Positions 1-7,749 of a DNA stretch of 64,000 nt are shown in pieces. Both the position numbers and the translations under genes were made by a program. The stretch comes from Wenxinia saemankumensis (GTDB taxonomy: Bacteria > Pseudomonadota > Alphaproteobacteria > Rhodobacterales > Rhodobacteraceae): the NCBI RefSeq assembly GCF_900141735.1, contig NZ_FQYO01000003.1, positions 496,001 to 560,000 of the forward strand, given 5' to 3'. Within the stretch, counting starts at the first letter, position 1, and every line of letters starts with the position of its first letter. The notes under the pieces were generated by a model. It made no database searches. It had not been told where the DNA came from and saw only the letters and a list, made by a program, of their open reading frames with translations.

Positions 1-1308
1 GAGGCCGCGCTGACCGAGCCTTCCCCGGACCGGCGCCGCGACTTCCCGATCCTGGCTGCGCATCTGGCCGACCGGCTGCGGGCCGAGGACCCCTTCGCCC
101 CGGTGATCCGCACAACCATCGACGCCGCGCTGCAGGCCCGGCTGGAGGCGCTGGCGCGCGAGGCGGTGGCGGGCGGACCCGACCGGCTGCAGGCGGCGAT
201 CGTCGTGCTCGATCACCGCAGCGGCGAGATGCTCGCCTCGGTCGGCTCGGCCGGCTACGAGGACGATGCCCGGCTCGGCTATGTCGACATGACCCGGGCA
301 ATCCGCTCGCCCGGCTCGACGCTGAAGCCGTTGATCTACGGCCTCGGCTTCGACCGGGGCCTGATCCATCCCGAGACGCTGATCGCCGACCGGCCGACCG
401 AGTTCGACGGCTACCGCCCGCAGAATTTCGACGGCCTCTTCCGCGGCGAGTTGCGGGTGCGGCAGGCGCTGCAATTGTCCCTCAACGTGCCGGCGGTGAG
501 CGTGGCCGAGCGGGTGGGCGTGCCGCACCTGATGACCGCGCTGCGCCGGGCGGGGGCGACCCCCCGCCTGCCGGAGGGCTCGACCCCCGGACTCGCCGTG
601 ATCCTGGGCGGGCTCGGACTGACGCTCGAGGATCTCGCCCGGGTCCACGGCATGCTGGCGGATGGCGGGCGCGAGGTCGGCCTCCATGTGCTGGCGGGGG
701 CCGAGCGGGGGCCGCGCCCGCAGGTGCTGGACCGCGCGGCCGCCTGGCAGGTGGGCGACATCCTGACCGGCACGCCGCGCCCGCCCGGCCTGTCGGGGGC
801 GGAGATCGCCATCAAGACCGGCACGTCCTACGGGCATCGCGACGCCTGGGCGGCGGGCTGGGACGGCGACCACGTCGTGGCGGTCTGGATGGGACGGGCC
901 GACGGCACCCCGGTGCCGGGCGCCTTCGGGGCCGATCTCGCCGCGCCGGTCCTCCTCGCCGCCTTCGAGCGGCTGGGCCGGGTCGCGCCGCTGCCCGCCC
1001 CGCCGCCCGAGACGCTGATCGTCGCGACCGCCGAGCTGCCGCCGCCGCTGCGCCGGTTCGGTCCCGGCGCGGCGGAATCGGGGCCCGTCGTCGACTTCCC
1101 CCCCGACGGCGCGGTCATCGAGGGGACCGGCGCCCTGCTGCGGGTCCGCGACGGGACCGGCCCCTTCGTCTGGCTGTCGAACGGGCGCCCCGTCGCGCGG
1201 ACCCATCGCCGCGAGGTCTGGGTCGAGGATCTCGGGCCCGGCTTCGCCGCGCTCGCCGTGATCGACGCCGACGGGCGCAGCGCGCGGGCGGAGGTGGAAC
1301 TGCGCTAG
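1..1308 (+). CDS. pbpC: penicillin-binding protein 1C, C-terminal part (partial)
   Basis: This is the C-terminal part of a class A penicillin-binding protein, which cross-links peptidoglycan at the periplasmic face of the inner membrane. The frame is already open at base 1, so the N-terminal glycosyltransferase half lies outside the window. The transpeptidase motifs are all present: STLK with the nucleophilic serine (bases 316-327), SLN (478-486) and KTGTS (814-828). After the KTGTS box the chain continues for about 160 residues, ending in a beta-rich region that matches the extra C-terminal domain of the PBP1C subgroup. That tail is why 1C is preferred over 1A or 1B. The downstream gene is convergent. 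Confidence 0.88.
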   Translation, partial: EAALTEPSPDRRRDFPILAAHLADRLRAEDPFAPVIRTTIDAALQARLEALAREAVAGGPDRLQAAIVVLDHRSGEMLASVGSAGYEDDARLGYVDMTRAIRSPGSTLKPLIYGLGFDRGLIHPETLIADRPTEFDGYRPQNFDGLFRGELRVRQALQLSLNVPAVSVAERVGVPHLMTALRRAGATPRLPEGSTPGLAVILGGLGLTLEDLARVHGMLADGGREVGLHVLAGAERGPRPQVLDRAAAWQVGDILTGTPRPPGLSGAEIAIKTGTSYGHRDAWAAGWDGDHVVAVWMGRADGTPVPGAFGADLAAPVLLAAFERLGRVAPLPAPPPETLIVATAELPPPLRRFGPGAAESGPVVDFPPDGAVIEGTGALLRVRDGTGPFVWLSNGRPVARTHRREVWVEDLGPGFAALAVIDADGRSARAEVELR

Positions 1309-1318
1309 GCCCGGCCGC

Positions 1319-1375
1319 GAGGGGCTCCGCCCCGCTCGCTTCGCGAGCCCCCGGAGTATTTGGGGCAAGATAAGA
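1319..1375. repeat. intergenic repeat: GC hairpins followed by CCCCGGAG-N5-GGGGCA
   Basis: Two small hairpins (GGGGC/GCCCC at 1321-1333 and GCTCGC/GCGAGC at 1334-1348) are followed by CCCCGGAGTATTTGGGGCAA. A degenerate second copy with the same order and spacing lies at 40660-40703. From memory, CCCCGGAGTATTT-type elements are widespread downstream of genes in Rhodobacterales. Here it sits between the convergent pbpC and thiolase genes, so it may also end transcription. Confidence 0.55.
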
Positions 1376-1397
1376 GCAGGGGGGTAGCGGCGGCGGG

Positions 1398-2573
1398 CTA
1401 GAGCGCCTCCACCGCGAGCGCGATTCCCTGGCCGCCGCCGATGCACATCGTGACGATGGCGCGGGCGCCGCCGGTGCGGCGCAGCTCGTGCAGCGCCTTG
1501 ACGGTCAGGATCGCGCCCGTCGCCCCGACCGGATGGCCGAGCGCGATGGCGCCCCCGTTCGGATTGACGCGCGCGGGGTCGAGGCCGAGCGCGCGGTTCA
1601 CCGCGATGGCCTGCGCGGCGAAGGCCTCGTTCGATTCGATCACGTCGAAATCAGCCGCCTCCATCCCGATCCGCCTGAGCAGCATCTCGACCGCCGGGAC
1701 GGGCCCGATGCCCATCACCTCGGGCCGGACGCCGGCCACGGCGGTGCCGAGGAGCCGGGCGCGGGGTTTCAGCCCGGCCCTCTCGGCCGCGCCCGCCCGG
1801 GCGAGGACGAGGGCGGCCGCGCCGTCGTTGATGCCGCTGGCATTTCCGGCGGTGACCGAGCCGTCCTTGCGGAAGGCGGGCTTCAGCGCGGCGAGCTTCT
1901 CGGCGGAGGTGTCCTTGGGATGCTCGTCGGTCTCGAACGGATGCTCGCCGGCGCGGGTCTTCAGCATCACCGGAACGATCTGGTCCGCGAAGCGTCCCTC
2001 GGCGATGGCGCGGGCGGCGCGCTGCTGGCTCTCCAGCGCGAAGGCGTCCTGATCCTCGCGGCTCACGGAATGCTCGGCCGCCACGTTCTCGGCCGTGATG
2101 CCCATGTGCCCGGTGCCGAAGGGGCAGTTCAGCGCCCCCAGCATCATGTCGAGCGCGGCGACGTCGCCCATCTTCGCGCCCCAGCGCTGGGACGGTACGA
2201 TGAAGGGCGACCGCGACATGCTCTCGGCCCCGCCGGCCACGGCGAAATCGGCATCCCCGGCCATCAGCGCATGGGCGGCGGAGACGATCGCCTGCGCGCC
2301 CGACCCGCAGAGGCGGTTCACGTTCATCGCGGGCGTCGTGTCGGGGATGCCGGCCTCCATCGCCGCGACGCGGGCGAGGTACATGTCGCGCGGCTCGGTG
2401 TCGATGACATGGCCGAAGACGACGGTGCCGACCTGCCCGGGCTCGACCCCCGCGCGGGTCATCGCCGCGCGGGTGACGGTCGCGCCGAGATCCCCGGGCC
2501 GCAGCCCGGCGAGCGATCCGCCGAAGGTGCCGATCGCGGTCCGCACGCCGTCCAGGATCACGATGTCGTCCAT
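1398..2573 (-). CDS. acetyl-CoA C-acetyltransferase (thiolase)
   Basis: This is a 391-residue thiolase that condenses two acetyl-CoA to acetoacetyl-CoA or cleaves 3-ketoacyl-CoA. The catalytic set falls at Cys89 (in NRLCGSGAQ), His347 (in [10 protein letters not shown]) and Cys377 (in MCIGGGQG). These are almost the same positions as in the PhaA-type biosynthetic thiolases, which favours a polyhydroxybutyrate or ketone-body role over long-chain beta-oxidation. The ATG at 2573 begins [12 protein letters not shown], the usual thiolase N-terminus. The frame stays open upstream, but that part is shadow coding opposite kbl. No phaB or phaC lies nearby, so the exact substrate is open. Confidence 0.92.
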   Translation of the reverse strand: MDDIVILDGVRTAIGTFGGSLAGLRPGDLGATVTRAAMTRAGVEPGQVGTVVFGHVIDTEPRDMYLARVAAMEAGIPDTTPAMNVNRLCGSGAQAIVSAAHALMAGDADFAVAGGAESMSRSPFIVPSQRWGAKMGDVAALDMMLGALNCPFGTGHMGITAENVAAEHSVSREDQDAFALESQQRAARAIAEGRFADQIVPVMLKTRAGEHPFETDEHPKDTSAEKLAALKPAFRKDGSVTAGNASGINDGAAALVLARAGAAERAGLKPRARLLGTAVAGVRPEVMGIGPVPAVEMLLRRIGMEAADFDVIESNEAFAAQAIAVNRALGLDPARVNPNGGAIALGHPVGATGAILTVKALHELRRTGGARAIVTMCIGGGQGIALAVEAL

Positions 2574-2666
2574 GGGGGCCCCCTTTGTCATTCCTGCGCC
2601 CGAGGATACATCCGGGGGCAGGCCCGGCCAGAACAACGTGCCGTCATCGACCGAAGGGACCCCGAC

Positions 2667-3848
2667 ATGAGCGCATTCCTCGACGACATCGCCGGCCGGC
2701 TGGAGGAGATCCGCGGCGAGGGCCTGTGGAAGACCGAGCGCGAGATCACCACGCCGCAGGGCGGCCGGGTGCAGGTGGCGGGGCGCGAGGTCATCAACCT
2801 CTGCGCCAACAACTATCTCGGCCTCGCCGATCATCCCGATCTGGTGGCTGCGGCGAAGGACGGGATCGACGCCCATGGCTGGGGCATGGCGAGCGTCCGC
2901 TTCATCTGCGGCACGCAGGACATCCACACGCAGCTGGAAGAGCGGCTGGCGGCCTTTCTCGGGACCGAGGCCGCGATCCTCTTCGCCGCCTGCTTCGACG
3001 CGAACGGCGCGCTGTTCGAGCCGCTGCTGGGGCCGGAGGACGCGGTGATCTCCGACGCGCTGAACCACGCCTCGATCATCGACGGCATCCGGCTCTGCAA
3101 GGCGAAGCGGTTCCGCTACGCCAATTCCGACATGGCCGACCTGGAGGCGAAGCTGAAGGAGGCGCGGGAGGGCGGCGCACGCCACGTCATGATCGCGACG
3201 GACGGCGTCTTCTCGATGGACGGGTACCTTGCGGACCTGAAGGGCATCCGGGCGCTGGCGGACAGGTACGACGCGCTCGTCATGGTGGACGATTGCCACG
3301 CGACCGGCTTCATGGGGCCGAAGGGGGCGGGCACGCCCGCCCATGCCGGGGTGAGGGCCGACCTGCTGACCGGCACTCTGGGCAAGGCGCTGGGCGGCGC
3401 GCTCGGCGGATACATCGCCGGGCCCGCGCCGGTCATCGACCTGCTGCGCCAGCGGGCGCGGCCCTACCTCTTCTCCAACGCGCTCCCGCCCGCCGTGGTG
3501 ATGGCCGGGATCCGCGCCATCGAGCTGGTGGAGCAGGGGGACGACCTGCGGGCGCGATTGTTCGAGAACACCGAATACTGGCGGCGTGGCCTCACTGACC
3601 TGGGGTTCGACCTGCTGCCGGGGGAGCATCCGATCGTGCCCGTCATGCTCTACGAGGCGAACAAGGCGCAGGACATGGCGAACGCGCTGTTCGAGCGGGG
3701 GGTCTACGTCTCGGGCTTCTTCTATCCCGTCGTGCCGAAGGGGAAGGCCCGCATCCGCACGCAGATGAACGCCGCCCTCACGCGGGCGGATCTCGACGAG
3801 GGACTCGCCGCGTTCGAGGCGGCGGGACGCGAGGTGGGCGCGATATGA
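2667..3848 (+). CDS. kbl: glycine C-acetyltransferase (2-amino-3-ketobutyrate CoA ligase)
   Basis: This PLP-dependent alpha-oxoamine synthase splits 2-amino-3-ketobutyrate with CoA into glycine and acetyl-CoA, the second step of threonine degradation. It has 393 residues, close to the family's usual 398. The PLP lysine is about residue 240 in TLGKALGG, and the cofactor aspartate lies in [12 protein letters not shown]. The ATG at 2667 gives the standard start ([16 protein letters not shown]), and GAAGGGA-like bases lie just upstream. It is first in a three-gene operon: its TGA overlaps the next ATG in an ATGA, and tdh follows, so the full threonine dehydrogenase pathway is present. The 93-bp gap to the divergent thiolase must hold its promoter. 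Confidence 0.95.
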   Translation: MSAFLDDIAGRLEEIRGEGLWKTEREITTPQGGRVQVAGREVINLCANNYLGLADHPDLVAAAKDGIDAHGWGMASVRFICGTQDIHTQLEERLAAFLGTEAAILFAACFDANGALFEPLLGPEDAVISDALNHASIIDGIRLCKAKRFRYANSDMADLEAKLKEAREGGARHVMIATDGVFSMDGYLADLKGIRALADRYDALVMVDDCHATGFMGPKGAGTPAHAGVRADLLTGTLGKALGGALGGYIAGPAPVIDLLRQRARPYLFSNALPPAVVMAGIRAIELVEQGDDLRARLFENTEYWRRGLTDLGFDLLPGEHPIVPVMLYEANKAQDMANALFERGVYVSGFFYPVVPKGKARIRTQMNAALTRADLDEGLAAFEAAGREVGAI

Positions 3849-4435
3849 GCGACGCGTCCTTGCGCATCTACGCCGAACGCGCCGGCCAGCTGGGGCAGGG
3901 CTACGACGCCGTGACCGCCGAGGACGTGCTGGCGCCGCTGGTGCCGGTCCTGCCGGAGCCGCCCGCATCGGTGCTCGATGTCGGGCCGGGAACGGGGCGG
4001 GACCTGGCCTGGTTCGCCGCCCGGGGCCACGACGTGACCGCGGCCGAGCCGGTCGCGGCGTTCCACGACGCGATCCGGGACAAGGTGCCGGGCGCCGCGC
4101 TGATCCCGGCCGGACTGCCGGGACTGGAGGGCGTGGACGGGCCGTTCGGCCTGATCCTCGCCAACCTCGTCTGGCACCATGTCGCGCCCGGGGACCGGGA
4201 TGCAGGCATGGCGCGGATGGCGGGCCTGCTCGCCCCCGGCGGGCGGCTGATCCTCTGCCTGCGGCACGGGCAGGTGTTCCCCGATTCCGGGGTCTGGGCC
4301 ACCGACACGGACGAGGAGGCCGCCCGCGCGGCGGCGCACGGCCTGCGCGAGATCCGCCGCGCCCCCGCCGCCGACCGCGGTCCCGTGGGGCAGGACGTCA
4401 CCGCCACATGGCTGACCCTGGAGGCCCCCCGATGA
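3845..4435 (+). CDS. class I SAM-dependent methyltransferase of unknown substrate
   Basis: This is a 196-residue Rossmann-fold methyltransferase. The SAM-binding motif [11 protein letters not shown] is near residue 42, an acidic residue ends the second strand (TAAEP), and motif IV appears as LANLVWHH near residue 107. Nothing in the sequence identifies the substrate. It starts inside the kbl stop (ATGA) and ends inside the tdh start (ATGA), so it is translationally coupled to both threonine-degradation genes. That placement suggests a link to threonine or glycine metabolism, but this is inference only. No transmembrane segment or signal peptide is evident. Confidence 0.82.
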   Translation: MSDASLRIYAERAGQLGQGYDAVTAEDVLAPLVPVLPEPPASVLDVGPGTGRDLAWFAARGHDVTAAEPVAAFHDAIRDKVPGAALIPAGLPGLEGVDGPFGLILANLVWHHVAPGDRDAGMARMAGLLAPGGRLILCLRHGQVFPDSGVWATDTDEEAARAAAHGLREIRRAPAADRGPVGQDVTATWLTLEAPR

Positions 4436-5472
4436 GCAACATGATGCGCGCCCTGCAGAAGACGCAGGCGGGCGAGGGGCTCGAGATGACGCGCGTGCCG
4501 GTGCCCGAGATCGGCCCGGACGACGTGCTGATCCGGGTGAACAAGACCGGGATCTGCGGCACCGACATGCATATCTGGAACTGGGACGACTGGGCCGCGC
4601 GCACCGTGCCCGTCCCGCTGGTCACGGGCCACGAATTCGCGGGCGAGATCGTCGAGATCGGGCGCGACGTGACGGACCTGTCGGTCGGACAGCGCTGCTC
4701 CGGCGAGGGGCACCTGATCGGGCGGCACTCCCGCCAGTCCCGCGCGGGCAAGTTCCACCTCGACCCCGAGACGCGGGGCATCGGGGTGAACGAACAGGGC
4801 GCTTTCGCCGAGTACCTGCGCCTGCCCGCCTTCAACGTCGTGCCGCTGCCCGAGGCCATCGACGACGAGATCGGGGCGATCCTCGACCCGCTGGGCAACG
4901 CGGTCCACACCGCGCTCTCCTTCGACCTCGTCGGCGAGGACGTGCTGGTCACCGGCGCCGGACCCATCGGCATCATGGCCGCCGCCGTCGCCCGGCACGT
5001 CGGCGCGCGCCACGTCGTCATCACCGACGTGAACCCGGACCGCCTCGCCCTCGCCGCCCGCGTCGCGGACGTGGTCCCGGTGAACGTGGCGGAGGAGGAG
5101 CTGCGGGACGTCTTCCCCCGGCTCAGGATGAAGCAGGGCTTCGACGTGGGGCTGGAGATGAGCGGCAACCAGCGCGCGCTCGACCAGATGGTCGAGACGC
5201 TGACGATGGGCGGGCGGATCGCGCTGCTCGGCATTCCGCCGGGAAAGTCGCCGGTGGACTGGAGCCGCATCGTCTTCAAGGCGATCACGATCAAGGGCGT
5301 CTACGGGCGCGAGATCTTCGAGACCTGGTACAAGATGATCGCGATGCTGGAAAACGGGCTCGACGTGCGCGGGGTCATCACGCACCGCTTCGACGCCGGG
5401 GCGTTCCGCGAGGGCTTCGCCACGATGGGCGGCGGGGCGTCGGGCAAGGTGGTGCTGGACTGGACCGGGTAA
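4432..5472 (+). CDS. tdh: L-threonine 3-dehydrogenase
   Basis: This zinc-dependent medium-chain dehydrogenase oxidises L-threonine to 2-amino-3-ketobutyrate with NAD, feeding Kbl. It has 346 residues when started at the ATG overlapping the methyltransferase stop; an in-frame ATG at 4408 would add eight residues inside that gene. Catalytic-zinc features are present: the cysteine in GICGTDMH and the His-Glu pair in GHEFAGE. The Rossmann motif GAGPIGIMAA follows. The structural-zinc lobe is unusual: where the E. coli enzyme has four cysteines, this one reads HLIGRHSRQSRAGKFHLD with Gly, Ser, Ser and Asp. The enzyme therefore probably lacks the structural zinc. The operon with kbl supports the assignment. 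Confidence 0.94.
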   Translation: MSNMMRALQKTQAGEGLEMTRVPVPEIGPDDVLIRVNKTGICGTDMHIWNWDDWAARTVPVPLVTGHEFAGEIVEIGRDVTDLSVGQRCSGEGHLIGRHSRQSRAGKFHLDPETRGIGVNEQGAFAEYLRLPAFNVVPLPEAIDDEIGAILDPLGNAVHTALSFDLVGEDVLVTGAGPIGIMAAAVARHVGARHVVITDVNPDRLALAARVADVVPVNVAEEELRDVFPRLRMKQGFDVGLEMSGNQRALDQMVETLTMGGRIALLGIPPGKSPVDWSRIVFKAITIKGVYGREIFETWYKMIAMLENGLDVRGVITHRFDAGAFREGFATMGGGASGKVVLDWTG

Positions 5473-5614
5473 GTCACCGCCCCGGATGAAACAAATCGTG
5501 GGGGCCGCCGCATCGGCCCGCGCGGCGAAAACGGCGGGGGCAGTCTGGACAGCGTCCCGCGCCTGCCGCAAGCGGGGCCGGCACGCCCGCCGAGAGCCGA
5601 CAGGATCGCCGCCC

Positions 5615-6721
5615 ATGTCCAGACCGCTTCCCTCCAACATGCGCCTGCTGATCGCGGGCTCGCTCGGCTTCATCCTCTGCGGCGCGATCAACCCGCTCTA
5701 CGGGCTGGCCATCCCGATCTACCGCGCCGAATGGGGCGCCGGCTGGGGGGGCACGCTGCTCGCCTTTCACGGGGCTGGGGCGCTGCTGGCCGTCGCGGCG
5801 GGAGTGTTCGGCCTGCCGCACCTGACGATGCGGTTGTCGCTGGGCCTGCTGGCGGCGGGCAGCGTCATCACCGCCCTCGGCACCGGCTGGCCGGTCGTCA
5901 CGCTCGGCGCCTTCGTCATCGGGATCGGCTTCGGGCTGACCTCGGCGGTGGTGAACCGGCGCTTCCTGTCGGAGTTCGGCGAACGCGGGCCGGGCATGGT
6001 CGGACTGGTCAATTCGGTCTTCGGCGTCGGCGCGATCGCCGCGCCGCTGATCCTCGTCGGGCTGGGCGAGCGGCTGCTGCCGGTCTATCTGGGCCTCGCC
6101 GTGATGGCGGCCATCCTGATCCCCGTCGTCCAGCCCTCGGGCCGGCAGGCACGGGCGCAGGGCCTGCCGGACCTGCGGCAGAAGCGTCTGGCCATCCTGA
6201 TCTTCATCCACCTCGCGGTCATCACCGAGGTGGCGCTGTTCGGCCTCGGCCCGACCTCGCTGCTCGACATGGGGCTGGATTCCGGCGCGGTGGCGGGGCT
6301 GACCTCGGCCTTCTTCGGGGCCTTCCTCGCCGCGCGGCTCTCGCTCTTCTGGGTGACGCGCCGGATCCGGGCCGACCAGCTCTTCGCGCTGGGCCTCGGC
6401 GGGGCCGCCGTTGCGATGGGCATCGCCGCCGCGGGCGCGCCCGCGACCGGGTTCATCCTGGCCGGGGCGGCGGTGGGACTGCAATTCCCGACCTTCTACG
6501 TCTGGGCCAGCCATATCCTGGGGCCCGATCCGCGGATGGGCTCGGCGGTGCTCACCGCGTCGATCTCGGGCGCGATCACCGGTCCGGCCCTGCTCGCGCC
6601 GGTGCTGGCGGCGACCGGGACGGGCGCTCTCTTCGCGATCCTCTGCGGGCTGATGGCGGCGACGCTGGCCGGCTTTCTGCTGATGTCGCCCTGGGCGCGG
6701 CGGCACGCCCTGCCGGCGTGA
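5615..6721 (+). CDS. MFS transporter
   Basis: This 368-residue integral membrane protein has about eleven or twelve hydrophobic helices and the organisation of the major facilitator superfamily. The first helix begins at MRLLIAGSLGFILCGAIN. A loop of basic and polar residues in mid-protein (SGRQARAQGLPDLRQKR) separates the two six-helix halves. Substrate is unknown. The ATG at 5615 was chosen because it directly precedes the first membrane helix; the frame is open further upstream, but that extension has no membrane or conserved character. A small membrane-protein gene overlaps its stop codon. Confidence 0.78.
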   Translation: MSRPLPSNMRLLIAGSLGFILCGAINPLYGLAIPIYRAEWGAGWGGTLLAFHGAGALLAVAAGVFGLPHLTMRLSLGLLAAGSVITALGTGWPVVTLGAFVIGIGFGLTSAVVNRRFLSEFGERGPGMVGLVNSVFGVGAIAAPLILVGLGERLLPVYLGLAVMAAILIPVVQPSGRQARAQGLPDLRQKRLAILIFIHLAVITEVALFGLGPTSLLDMGLDSGAVAGLTSAFFGAFLAARLSLFWVTRRIRADQLFALGLGGAAVAMGIAAAGAPATGFILAGAAVGLQFPTFYVWASHILGPDPRMGSAVLTASISGAITGPALLAPVLAATGTGALFAILCGLMAATLAGFLLMSPWARRHALPA

Positions 6722-6969
6722 GCCCGGTCCTCATCGTGGCGACGGGGATCGTCTTCGCCGCCTGGGCGGTCACGGCGTTCCGCGTGCTCTTCGACCTGCG
6801 GCGGCGCGGGCAGCGCCGGACCGGCCGCGCGCTGAACGGGCCGGGCACCTTCCTCGTCGCCGCGCGCGACTGGGCACACGATCCCGCCGCGCGCCGGCCA
6901 AGGCTGTGGCTGGGGGGACTGACCCTCCTTCTCGCGATCCTGGCATCCGTCCCGCTCGCCGGCACGTGA
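6718..6969 (+). CDS. small two-helix membrane protein, unknown function
   Basis: This 83-residue protein starts with GTG in a GTGA overlap with the MFS transporter stop. It has a hydrophobic helix at residues 3-20 (LIVATGIVFAAWAVTAF), a basic loop with many arginines, and a second helix near the C-terminus (LWLGGLTLLLAILASV). The coupling suggests co-translation with the transporter, perhaps as an accessory subunit. I recognise no family. Confidence 0.55.
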   Translation: MSPVLIVATGIVFAAWAVTAFRVLFDLRRRGQRRTGRALNGPGTFLVAARDWAHDPAARRPRLWLGGLTLLLAILASVPLAGT

Positions 6970-7028
6970 GTGGCGGGCGCGCTCTGCGGCCCTAGCTCGC
7001 GGCCGGAGGGATGCGGGGACGGGGCACG

Positions 7029-7685
7029 ATGCTGCTGGACGTGAAGGGCCTGAGAAAGAGCTATCCCGGCGGCGACGGACCCGTGCCGGTCCTGCGCGGC
7101 GTCGACCTGTCCGTCAGGGGCGGCGAGACCCTTGCCCTCACCGGCGAGAGCGGGTCGGGCAAGTCGACCTTCCTCCATCTCGTGGCGGGTCTGGATCGGG
7201 CGGATGCCGGGTCGATCTGGCTGGACGGGGAGGAGGTCGCCGATCTCGACGACCGGGGCCGGGCCCGTCTGCGCCGCGGCACGGTCGGGATCGTCTTCCA
7301 GCAGTTCAATCTGATCCCCTCGCTCGACGTGGCGGGCAACATCGCCTTCCAGGCGCGGCTCGCCGGGCGGGACGATCCCGGCCGAGTCGCGGATCTCGCC
7401 GCGCGGCTGGGGCTTGAGGACCAGATGGCCAAGTACCCCGAGGACCTGTCCGGCGGGCAGCAGCAGCGGGTCGCGATCGCCCGCGTCCTTGCCGCCCGGC
7501 CGAAGCTGGTGCTGGCGGACGAGCCCACGGGCAATCTCGACGAGGCGACCGCCGAGCGCGTGATGGAGGTGATGACCGCGCTCGTGGCCGAGACCGGGGC
7601 CGCCCTGCTGGTCGTCACCCATTCCGAGAGGCTCGCCGCCGGGCTGTCGCGGCGCGTCCATCTTGCGCGCGGGGTCGTGTCGTGA
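7029..7685 (+). CDS. ABC transporter ATP-binding protein (LolD/MacB-like)
   Basis: This 218-residue ATPase powers the FtsX-type permease encoded next. Walker A is GESGSGKST, the Q-loop sits in VFQQFNLIPSLDVAGN, the signature is LSGGQQQRVAIARVLA, Walker B is LVLADEPTGNLD, and the H-loop is VVTHSE. The LADEPTGNLD form is typical of the LolD/FtsE/MacB class. The start is uncertain. An ATG at 7011 directly follows GGAGGG but with too little spacing, while the ATG at 7029 gives the usual family N-terminus (MLLDVKGLRKSY). The permease and an AttH-like protein follow, a known trio thought to act on lipids or lipoproteins in the envelope. Confidence 0.9.
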   Translation: MLLDVKGLRKSYPGGDGPVPVLRGVDLSVRGGETLALTGESGSGKSTFLHLVAGLDRADAGSIWLDGEEVADLDDRGRARLRRGTVGIVFQQFNLIPSLDVAGNIAFQARLAGRDDPGRVADLAARLGLEDQMAKYPEDLSGGQQQRVAIARVLAARPKLVLADEPTGNLDEATAERVMEVMTALVAETGAALLVVTHSERLAAGLSRRVHLARGVVS

Positions 7686-7749
7686 GCCCTGCCACAACGC
7701 GCATCCCCCGCCGGACCCGCCCCGCGACCCCCTCGACGGGGCCCCGCGC

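Noticed and set aside
2593-2622. Inverted repeat CCTGCGCCCG / CGGGGGCAGG between the divergent thiolase and kbl genes.
   Set aside because: It has one mismatch and is all GC, which is frequent by chance here; not strong enough to call an operator.
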